Below, in pieces: positions 26,163-34,156 of a stretch of DNA of 57,960 nt. The DNA lies in the NCBI GenBank assembly GCA_023229985.1, contig JALNYF010000007.1, positions 1 through 57,960 on the forward strand. The letters are read 5' to 3'. This DNA comes from Bacteroidales bacterium. Lineage in GTDB: Bacteria; Bacteroidota; Bacteroidia; Bacteroidales; WCHB1-69. The first letter of the stretch is position 1, and the number at the start of each line of letters is the position of its first letter. The position numbers and the translations under genes are program-made. Under the pieces are notes generated by a model. It ran no database searches and had not been told where the DNA came from. It was given only the letters and a program-made list of their open reading frames with translations.

Positions 26163-29100
26163 ATGAAGTATTCGCAGTTATTCAAAATATTGTGCTTTGT
26201 TCTCTTTTGTTGCGGCATAATGAATGACGGCACTGCACAATTCTACAACGGTTCGCAGTTGTCATTCGGGAAAAACCGCGTGCAATATCAAGATCAAAAT
26301 TGGCAATATTATCGCACCAACCAATTTGACGTCTATTTTTATCCTACAGGTAAAGCATTGGCAGAATACACTTTAGCAAAAGTTCCCCAAATGATTGAGG
26401 AAGTGGAACGATTGCTCAATTTTCCTTCATCAAAAAAATTACAATTCATCGTATATAATACACAAGCCGATTTTCGCGAGTCCAATTTTGCATACGACAA
26501 CGACAATTTTTACAATCAGGGTGGGGTCACCAATATTTACGGCACCAAGATTTATCTTTATTTTGATGGCAATCATGCTCATTTTGACAGAATGATAAAA
26601 AGTGGCATTATGAACATTTACGCGCACTGGGTAATTGATGGAATGTCGCTCGGCGCCAATATTTCCTCAGAAAGTTTGTTAGATGTCCCCAATTGGTACT
26701 ACTCCGGTTTATCGTCTTATGTTGGCGAAAAATGGAACAGCACCCTCGATGCATACGTCAAAAATGGGATTCTTACCCAGCGTTATGCTGTTTTTGACGA
26801 ATTGTCGCCGGTAGATGCAACCTATGCCGGTCACTCTTTCTGGAGATTTATTGTAGATAGATACGGCGAGAGCTCCATTCCTGCCATTTTGTACGCCACC
26901 CGCTCTTATCGAAGCCACGAACGCGGGTTCCTTTACGTCACGGGAGTCCCCTTCAAACAACTCTTAATTAATTGGTACAGATATTATTATGTCATGTACA
27001 GCAAAGATGTAAAACGCGATAAACCCGATGGCGACTTAGTGCTTGCCAAAACCAAAAGAACTCGCCATTACAACCAATTTCGCCTCTCCCCCAACGGGGA
27101 AAATTTTGCTTTCGTCACAAATGAAGCCGGTAAAATTTCCATTTGGCTTCACGATTCTACCACCCATCAACCCAAAAAAATATTCCGCCGATACCAAAAA
27201 ACGGAAGACAATCCCGATCTTAGCTACCCGCTCATCGCTTGGCACCCCAGTAACCAAATTCTTGGTTTCACCATTGAAGATGCCGGACGCTGCTACTATT
27301 ATCCTTATAACATTGAAACACAAAAACTTGAAAAACGAATCTTAATTGATGTCGAAAAAATTACGGACATCTCTTTTTCCGATGACGGGAAATTATTGCT
27401 ATTTTCAGGATTTAAAAACGGACAATCCGACATCTTTGTCTTTAGTTTGCGCGCCCGCTCCTACCAGAACCTCACCAACGACTTTTATGATGACTACGCC
27501 CCACGCTTCTTCAATCATCAAAAACAAATTGTTTTTTCTTCCAACCGTCCGAATAATCAAATCAATCGTAAAGAACATTTTGCGCAAACCATGCCCCAAT
27601 CCCATTATGACTTGTTTTTATATGATTATGAAACAAAAAATGACGAATTAATGCAAATTACTTTCACGCCATACGGAAATGAAAGTAATGTGAGAGAAGT
27701 GAATGAAAATTCCATCGTTTTTTTAAGTGACGAGAATGGAATGAATAATCGTTTTATGGCACAATTTGACAGTACCATCAGCAAAATTGACACCATCATT
27801 CATTATGCCTATTATGCCCAATCCGTACCGATCACCGACTGTGCATATAGCATTTTGGAACAAGATTTTATTGCCGATAGAGCTGAAATTGCAGAAATTG
27901 TTTTACATAAAGGTTCACATAAGATGTATCGGAAACCCTGGAATCCTCAAGTGAAACCGCTCAAGCTTGAACTCTCGTCGTGGCAGCAACAGATGAAAAC
28001 GGAACAGATGAAGGAAGACAGCATCGCCAACGCAAGAAGAGAGGAAAAAAAAGGAACGACTCGGAAACACGGGTTCTATCAGGTAAAAAAGAGCGACATC
28101 TCTGCAAACAGACCATTTCTGATGTCAACAGACAGCACGAGTGCCGATACTAATGCCTTTTCACGAGTTGCTGCTCGCAATTATTATACACAATTTTCAA
28201 TTAATCAAGTAGTTACACAAGCAGACTTTAGTTTCCTCAACACTTCTTATCAACAATTTACGGGAGGAATTTCCCCCATCTATCTCAATACCGGCATGAA
28301 TGCTCTCATCATGTTTGGTATTAACGATTTATTTGAAGATTACCGCATTACCGGAGGATTCCGGCTCTCTTTCGATTTGATGAGTAATGAATTTATGTTC
28401 AGTTATGAAGATTTATCCAAGCGATTGGACCATCAACTCGTTTTGTATCGACAAAGTATCAAATCCACCCTATCTGATTATTATTGCAAACAATACTCCA
28501 ACAGCGTTTTTTACATTATGAAGTTTCCGTTTAATAAGTTTAATAGTTTGAGGCTGACCTTAACGGGAAGATATGAAACCTATGTAACTGCAGCGTTGAA
28601 TGACGTTTCTTTAAAGGCAAAAGATGAAAAGCATGGCTGGGGGGGCGTAAAATTGGAATATATTTTTGATTCATCGAAAGAGTTATACACCAATTTGTGG
28701 CGGGGAACGAAAATGAAAATATTCGCCGAATATCAACATCGCATTGACAAGGACAACAAGAATTTATTGGTTTTAGGGTTCGATGCCCGCAAATCGGTCA
28801 AGGTTTTTCGCAACATGACGTGGGCAACGCGAATTGCAGCGAGCACCAATTTTGGAAGCAGTCGCTTGGTTTATTATATGGGTGGGATGGACAATTGGAT
28901 TTTTGCCAAATTTGATAACAGTATTTGGGTTGACCAAAGCAAAGATTATGCGTATCAAACCTTGGCAACCAATATGCGGGGATTCAAACAAAATATCCGA
29001 AACGGCACCTCTTTTGCATTGATTAGCACAGAATTACGAATTCCTTTTGTACAATTAATCGCTAAGAAACAGGTATCCAAGTCTTTTTTCAACTCCTTAC

Positions 29101-29372
29101 AACTCATTGTTTTTGGAGATTTTGGCACGGCGTGGACCGGCAAAACCCCCTACGCTGAAGATAACTGCCTGTACACCAGATATGTAAATTCCGGCGACAT
29201 CAGCGTCAAAGTAAAACGACAAGTGGAACCCTTTATCGGCGGTTTTGGGTTAGGACTGCGAGCCAAATTATTCGGATATTTTGTGCGGGTTGACTACGCG
29301 TGGGGAGTAGAAGACTATAAAATTATCGACAAACGTGGAATGTTTTTACTATCACTAGGACTTGATTTTTAA
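26163..29372 (+). CDS. TolB-like PD40 protein with peptidase-MA-like N-domain and C-terminal barrel
   Basis: A 1069-aa envelope protein with a signal peptide (about 1-25, ending in TAQF). Residues about 30-280 resemble the peptidase-MA (gluzincin) fold: a PNWYYSGLSSYVGEKW segment parallels the usual PxWxxEGxAxY, but the zinc-binding HExxH is replaced by MNIYAHW, so it is probably inactive. Residues 285-560 are WD40-like PD40/TolB propeller repeats (FRLSPNGENFAF, ISFSDDGKLLLFSG). After a charged linker (about 600-660), the last 350 residues alternate like a BamA/surface-antigen-type outer-membrane beta-barrel, ending in LGLDF with the terminal Phe typical of barrels. Such proteins are widespread in Bacteroidota, often annotated as TolB, with unknown function. 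Confidence 0.72.
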   Translation: MKYSQLFKILCFVLFCCGIMNDGTAQFYNGSQLSFGKNRVQYQDQNWQYYRTNQFDVYFYPTGKALAEYTLAKVPQMIEEVERLLNFPSSKKLQFIVYNTQADFRESNFAYDNDNFYNQGGVTNIYGTKIYLYFDGNHAHFDRMIKSGIMNIYAHWVIDGMSLGANISSESLLDVPNWYYSGLSSYVGEKWNSTLDAYVKNGILTQRYAVFDELSPVDATYAGHSFWRFIVDRYGESSIPAILYATRSYRSHERGFLYVTGVPFKQLLINWYRYYYVMYSKDVKRDKPDGDLVLAKTKRTRHYNQFRLSPNGENFAFVTNEAGKISIWLHDSTTHQPKKIFRRYQKTEDNPDLSYPLIAWHPSNQILGFTIEDAGRCYYYPYNIETQKLEKRILIDVEKITDISFSDDGKLLLFSGFKNGQSDIFVFSLRARSYQNLTNDFYDDYAPRFFNHQKQIVFSSNRPNNQINRKEHFAQTMPQSHYDLFLYDYETKNDELMQITFTPYGNESNVREVNENSIVFLSDENGMNNRFMAQFDSTISKIDTIIHYAYYAQSVPITDCAYSILEQDFIADRAEIAEIVLHKGSHKMYRKPWNPQVKPLKLELSSWQQQMKTEQMKEDSIANARREEKKGTTRKHGFYQVKKSDISANRPFLMSTDSTSADTNAFSRVAARNYYTQFSINQVVTQADFSFLNTSYQQFTGGISPIYLNTGMNALIMFGINDLFEDYRITGGFRLSFDLMSNEFMFSYEDLSKRLDHQLVLYRQSIKSTLSDYYCKQYSNSVFYIMKFPFNKFNSLRLTLTGRYETYVTAALNDVSLKAKDEKHGWGGVKLEYIFDSSKELYTNLWRGTKMKIFAEYQHRIDKDNKNLLVLGFDARKSVKVFRNMTWATRIAASTNFGSSRLVYYMGGMDNWIFAKFDNSIWVDQSKDYAYQTLATNMRGFKQNIRNGTSFALISTELRIPFVQLIAKKQVSKSFFNSLQLIVFGDFGTAWTGKTPYAEDNCLYTRYVNSGDISVKVKRQVEPFIGGFGLGLRAKLFGYFVRVDYAWGVEDYKIIDKRGMFLLSLGLDF

Positions 29373-29526
29373 AAAAAGCTGCCCATCTAATTCAACTCAA
29401 ACCATTTTTTAACGATAGTATTCTATACAAAATATTTATATTCAATATTTTATAAGAAAGTCCCACGCTATAAAATAAAAATTGCAACAATATTATATAA
29501 ATCACTTATATATATCAATATTTTTG

Positions 29527-29534
29527 TATTTTTG
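29527..29534 (+). promoter_or_regulatory. -7 promoter element of the C10 peptidase gene
   Basis: TATTTTTG on the plus strand (TAnnTTTG) lies 37 nt upstream of the start codon at 29572. Confidence 0.55.
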
Positions 29535-29571
29535 TACCCTAAAATTGAAATTGTAACTAAAAAAAAATATT

Positions 29572-32100
29572 ATGAAAAAAACAATTCTATCAGTTATTTT
29601 GCTATCGTTGTTTTCGTTTATATTTGCAGGAAATGTTGTTTCTGTGGATAATGCCAAAACGGTATCCAAAAATTTTATTTCTGCCACTTGTGCTTCTCAA
29701 AATCTTCAATTTGACATTTCGGATTTTACATTACAACATACCGAATACGATCAAAATGGGGAAGCCGTTTATTATCGTTTTTCAATTGGAGATCAAGGGT
29801 TTATCATCATTTCAGCCACAGATTTGGTAGCTCCCGTATTAGCCTATTCCGTCACTTCAAATTTCGAATCCAATCCTGAGGTAGATTCATACGTCCAAAG
29901 CTATAAAGACCAAATCATTAATGCAAAACAAAGTCAAACTATTAATACAGACGCAGCTCGTGAGTGGAATTATTATTTAAACAACACTCCGCGCACAAGA
30001 GGTGACAGAGAAAATTCAACTTATGTTTCCAAAGAAATTACCCCATTAATTACCTCTTTGTGGAATCAAACCAAGTATTATAATTCATATTGTCCTTATC
30101 ATACAGGAGCTTCTTCCTCACAACAAATGCAATTTGAATTTGATAATCGCGTTCCGGTAGGTTGCGTGGCAGTCAATATGGGCGTTTTGATGTATTACTA
30201 TCGTTACCCTGAAATTGGACAAGGTGGCGTTTCTTATATCCCCGTAAGCAATGAATATGATGGTGACGGCAATATTACAGAAACTTATACTTATCCCCGT
30301 CAAACTGCCAACTTCGCACAAAATTACAACTATGATGCGATGACAGATGAAATTGACGATTATAATGGAGAAATAGCTAAATTATTATGGCACAGCGGTA
30401 TATCTTGTCACATGGGATATAGTCCGACCGGTTCGGGAGCTCAATCTGCTTCAGCCTTAGAAGCGATGAAGTTGAATTGGAAATATAATCAAACCGCTGT
30501 CATGGAATCCAGAACAGGACACTCCGGAACAGAATGGGAAGGTCTTTTGATGAATGAATTAGATTCAATGCGTCCCATTTATTACTCGGCTTCCCGTGAA
30601 GATGGGGGTCACGCCTTTATGTTAGACGGCTACCAAACCATTAATGAAATTCAGAATTTCTATACTTATACCGATTCTGTTGTTACTCTTCTCATCGACA
30701 CTACTTATATAGATGTAATTGATACCATCGGTTACGATGTTACTGCAGATACATTGGAAACCTCCGATTCTACAGAATTGTTCCTGTATTGGGATTACGT
30801 ATACGAAGATGAAGTAATTGTTGATTCAACTGCCATTTACGGTTTAGTTACGCTTGACAGCACCGCCATTACCGAAGTCGTTGAAATACTCTCTATTTAT
30901 GACAGCACTTATGTCACCAATTATACCGATTCTATCATTGATCATTCAGATACAAATTTCTTATATAATATGTTCCACCTCAATTGGGGTTGGGGCGGCT
31001 CAAGTAACGGATATTTCAGAGTTACCGGTGCCAACCATTTAGAGGGTTACACCGATAGTGAAGCAGCATTTCTTAACTTCTATCCTGCCGGTGATATTAC
31101 AAAACCAATCGAAAGTCATACTAGAATTACCGCAGCATCAGGCTCTGTAAGCGACGGTGCCGGTAACCAAAAATACCAACCCAACAGCAACCGCACATGG
31201 TTAATCGCTGCTCCGGAAGCCTCGCGCTATACGTTCCATTTTTCTAAATTAAATACCGAAGAAAACGGTGACGTGGTTACTTTCTACGACGCAGCCACCA
31301 ACCAAGAAATTGCAAGTTACTCAGGTAATACACTTCCTTCAAATCGCACCATCCCGGCAGACAGCGTTTTAATCAGATTTACATCCAACGCCAATGCAGA
31401 AGTTGGATACGGCTTTGTCATCACTTATACCTCACTCATTGAAACTCAATATTGCGAACGCAATGCAACCAGCAGCAGCGGCCAAATTTCTGAAGAAATG
31501 GGCGTTATTAGCGATAAAGGTGCCAATTATCAAGATTTTGATGCCACTACTAACTACCGCGCACAATCCGTATGTAACTGGAGATTTTACCAATCAGAAC
31601 AATATCGCGTCTATTTTGCCATGACAAAATTTGAAATGTCCGCAGGCGATTTTGTTGAAATTTATGATGTTACCACAACTACTAGTCCTATTCTTATTCG
31701 CAGATATGACATCTTCAACTTCCCGGAACCGGTACTTACTTGCGACGCTCGCAGAATTAAAGTTACTTTCGTTTCCGATAACTGGTCAGAAGATAATGGT
31801 TTTGAAATGACCTTCCAAACCTGCACAGGCATTGACGAAAACAACGGATTACACGACGTGATGGTTTACCCGAACCCCGCCAGCGATTACTTATACGTTG
31901 ATTTAACCAGCGAAGTTCAAGGCAATTTATCTTTAAAAGTGATGGATATGACCGGCAGAGTTGTTGCCAGCGAAAACGTGGATTATTTCGGAGATAATAT
32001 GCATTACAAAATGGACATCAATAACTTGGCAAAAGGGTTATATATGCTGAACATCGAAAACGCAAAAGGCAAAGTAATCCGCAAATTTATTGTTGAATAA
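29572..32100 (+). CDS. C10 (streptopain-like) cysteine peptidase with CUB domains, T9SS cargo
   Basis: An 842-aa secreted peptidase. It has a signal peptide (1-20) and a streptopain-type propeptide (about 22-145, with YYRFSIGDQGFIIISATD). The catalytic domain carries Cys198 in VPVGCVAVNMG and His347 in DGGHAFMLDGY. The strand that normally follows closely, NWGWGGSSNGYFRV, begins only at residue 471. The intervening stretch of about 108 residues is rich in Asp, Ser, Thr and Tyr and looks like an insertion. Two CUB-like domains follow (about 510-625 and 630-750), then a type A T9SS sorting domain from VYPNPASDYLYV. C10 enzymes cleave host or environmental proteins; this substrate is unknown. 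It is monocistronic, with a strong terminator behind it. Confidence 0.9.
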   Translation: MKKTILSVILLSLFSFIFAGNVVSVDNAKTVSKNFISATCASQNLQFDISDFTLQHTEYDQNGEAVYYRFSIGDQGFIIISATDLVAPVLAYSVTSNFESNPEVDSYVQSYKDQIINAKQSQTINTDAAREWNYYLNNTPRTRGDRENSTYVSKEITPLITSLWNQTKYYNSYCPYHTGASSSQQMQFEFDNRVPVGCVAVNMGVLMYYYRYPEIGQGGVSYIPVSNEYDGDGNITETYTYPRQTANFAQNYNYDAMTDEIDDYNGEIAKLLWHSGISCHMGYSPTGSGAQSASALEAMKLNWKYNQTAVMESRTGHSGTEWEGLLMNELDSMRPIYYSASREDGGHAFMLDGYQTINEIQNFYTYTDSVVTLLIDTTYIDVIDTIGYDVTADTLETSDSTELFLYWDYVYEDEVIVDSTAIYGLVTLDSTAITEVVEILSIYDSTYVTNYTDSIIDHSDTNFLYNMFHLNWGWGGSSNGYFRVTGANHLEGYTDSEAAFLNFYPAGDITKPIESHTRITAASGSVSDGAGNQKYQPNSNRTWLIAAPEASRYTFHFSKLNTEENGDVVTFYDAATNQEIASYSGNTLPSNRTIPADSVLIRFTSNANAEVGYGFVITYTSLIETQYCERNATSSSGQISEEMGVISDKGANYQDFDATTNYRAQSVCNWRFYQSEQYRVYFAMTKFEMSAGDFVEIYDVTTTTSPILIRRYDIFNFPEPVLTCDARRIKVTFVSDNWSEDNGFEMTFQTCTGIDENNGLHDVMVYPNPASDYLYVDLTSEVQGNLSLKVMDMTGRVVASENVDYFGDNMHYKMDINNLAKGLYMLNIENAKGKVIRKFIVE

Positions 32101-32119
32101 CATTTCAAAAATTCCATAC

Positions 32120-32147
32120 AAAGGGAGCATCGCAGCTCCCTTTTTTT
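32120..32147 (+). terminator. Rho-independent terminator of the C10 peptidase gene
   Basis: A 9-bp stem (AAAGGGAGC/GCTCCCTTT) with the 6-nt loop ATCGCA is followed by a T-run, immediately after the peptidase stop codon. Confidence 0.88.
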
Positions 32148-32220
32148 ATAAAAAACTATTCCTCAATCTCAAATACTCCCAGTTTATTCAATCCTTCATA
32201 CTACAAAAAACGATCAATAT

Positions 32221-33006
32221 ATGGCAAAATCTAACAAAAACAAATCAAAAACAAAGAACACGGGAATCCGCAAGTTCTTTAAAATAATAGGAATCACTTT
32301 ATTGGTATTATTCCTGCTCAGCATTTTGATTCCCATTCTTTACCGCTGGGTAAATCCCCCCATTACCCCATTAATGGTTATCAGAAAAATATCCAATGGA
32401 GCAACCATAGAAAAAGAATGGAAAGAGTTGGAAGATATTTCCCCTTATATGGTGAATTGCGCAGTCGCTGCAGAAGACAATAACTTCTTGGGACACAACG
32501 GTTTTGATTGGAAAGCGATTCAGAGAGCGATTGATGAGAATAAACAGGGGAAACGGGAACGCGGTGCAAGCACCATCTCACAACAAACCGCTAAAAATGT
32601 TTTCCTTACTACCCATCATTCGTGGATAAGAAAAGGAATGGAAACATACTTCACATTTTTAATTGAAACTTTTTGGAGCAAAGAGCGAATCATGGAAGTA
32701 TATTTAAATGTAATAGAAATGGGCGATGGCGTATATGGCGCAGAAGCCGCCGCACAACACTATTTCGATAAAAGTGCCGACAAATTAACCCGCCACGAAG
32801 CCGCCCTTATTACCGCCTGCTATCCCGCCCCACTGAAACGAGATCCTTCAAAACCAACTCGCTACTTAAAAAAAAGAGCTGCCAGAATAACCTCCATCTC
32901 CAATAAAATCGGTCCCGTTAAATTCGACGATAAAACAATAGAAAGAGCTGAAAATCGCTACAAAAAAAACGGAATTGCTTGGTATTCCTTAGATGTGTTT
33001 GAATAA
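32221..33006 (+). CDS. mtgA: Monofunctional peptidoglycan glycosyltransferase
   Basis: A 261-aa glycosyltransferase family 51 enzyme that polymerises lipid II into glycan strands at the outer face of the inner membrane. A single N-terminal transmembrane anchor (about 20-42) precedes the catalytic domain. Catalytic Glu85 lies in AAEDNNFLGHNGFD, followed by RGASTISQQTAKN (114-126), ERIMEVYLNVIEMGDGVYG (about 155-173) and AALITACYPAP. No transpeptidase domain follows, so this is the monofunctional form, of normal length. It lies 29 bp upstream of manA on the same strand, so the two may be cotranscribed. Confidence 0.94.
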   Translation: MAKSNKNKSKTKNTGIRKFFKIIGITLLVLFLLSILIPILYRWVNPPITPLMVIRKISNGATIEKEWKELEDISPYMVNCAVAAEDNNFLGHNGFDWKAIQRAIDENKQGKRERGASTISQQTAKNVFLTTHHSWIRKGMETYFTFLIETFWSKERIMEVYLNVIEMGDGVYGAEAAAQHYFDKSADKLTRHEAALITACYPAPLKRDPSKPTRYLKKRAARITSISNKIGPVKFDDKTIERAENRYKKNGIAWYSLDVFE

Positions 33007-33035
33007 ACGATTCATTATTAATTAAATATAAATCA

Positions 33036-34007
33036 ATGTTGTATCCACTAAAATTCACCCCAATTTTGAAAGATAAAATATGGGGCGGAAACAAAATCAA
33101 AAATATTCTTCACAAAAATACTAACTCCGATCGTTGTGGGGAAAGTTGGGAAATCTCCGGTCTTAAAGACAACGTTTCCGTGGTTAATTACGGTTTCTTG
33201 GCTGATAATGAATTAGATGAATTAATTGAGGTTTACATGGGTGACTTGGTTGGGGAAAAGAATTATGACCAATTTGGCACCGATTTTCCCTTACTCATCA
33301 AATTTATTGATGCAAATGATGTTCTTTCCGTTCAAGTTCATCCTGACGATGCCTTAGCACTCCGAAGATACCAATCAGCAGGCAAAACAGAGTTGTGGTA
33401 CGTCATCGAAGCAGAAAAAGGAAGTGGGCTTTATGTAGGCTTTAAAGAAGGTGTAACGAAAGAAAGCTACCTGAATGCTGTTGCCAACGGATCGGTAGAA
33501 CAGCTTTTGAATTATTATCCTGTCCACGCCGGGGATGTTTTTTGGATTCCAGCCGGAACGGTTCACGCAATTGGGAAAGGTGTATTTTTAGCCGAAATCC
33601 AGCAATCATCTGATATTACCTATCGCATTTTTGATTGGAATCGAAAAGATGCCCAAGGACTTTCCCGCGAATTACATACCCAAGAAGCTACAGACGCCAT
33701 CCATTTCGAAGAAAAAATAACGTATAAAATTAATTATGAGCATATTAACAATCAAACTATTTCACTCATTCGCTCCCAAGAGTTTAATATTAATCTCTTG
33801 GAGTTCGAGAATCCTTTAGAGAAGATATACGCCCAATTAGATTCTTTCGTTATCTATATTTGTTTGGAAGGAAAAGTGCATCTATGTTACGAGGAGGGCG
33901 AAGAAACAATGATTGAAAAGGGAGATGTCATTCTTATTCCGGCTGCTCTGTCTGAGATGAAACTTATCCCGCAACATCACGCCAAGTTGTTGGAAATATA
34001 TCTGTAA
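33036..34007 (+). CDS. manA: Mannose-6-phosphate isomerase, class I
   Basis: A 323-aa zinc enzyme that interconverts mannose 6-phosphate and fructose 6-phosphate, linking glycolysis to GDP-mannose for envelope glycans. The cupin metal ligands are all visible: Gln100 and His102 (SVQVHPDD), Glu119 (KTELWYVI) and His177 (PAGTVHAIG). LAEIQQSSDITYRIFDW (185-201) is the conserved substrate-side strand with the active-site Arg. The length matches the short class I enzymes of Bacteroidota and Firmicutes. It faces a shared bidirectional terminator at 34107. Confidence 0.95.
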   Translation: MLYPLKFTPILKDKIWGGNKIKNILHKNTNSDRCGESWEISGLKDNVSVVNYGFLADNELDELIEVYMGDLVGEKNYDQFGTDFPLLIKFIDANDVLSVQVHPDDALALRRYQSAGKTELWYVIEAEKGSGLYVGFKEGVTKESYLNAVANGSVEQLLNYYPVHAGDVFWIPAGTVHAIGKGVFLAEIQQSSDITYRIFDWNRKDAQGLSRELHTQEATDAIHFEEKITYKINYEHINNQTISLIRSQEFNINLLEFENPLEKIYAQLDSFVIYICLEGKVHLCYEEGEETMIEKGDVILIPAALSEMKLIPQHHAKLLEIYL

Positions 34008-34106
34008 CGCTACTTTTCTGTATCTACTTTCCTTATTTTTTAGCCCAAAACTTCTACTCAATTCATGCTGTTTGTAATATTATCGGAATAGTACAATATA
34101 TAGACA

Positions 34107-34137
34107 AAAAAAGCGGCGTTTTAAAAATGCCGCTTTT
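34107..34137. terminator. Bidirectional terminator between manA and duplicate copy 1
   Basis: AAAGCGGC pairs with GCCGCTTT around an A+T-rich loop, with A- and T-runs outside. It serves manA (plus) and the 936-aa gene (minus). The same hairpin recurs at 37620-37651, so it belongs to the duplicated unit. Confidence 0.85.
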
Positions 34138-34156
34138 CGATTATTTATCTCTAAAT

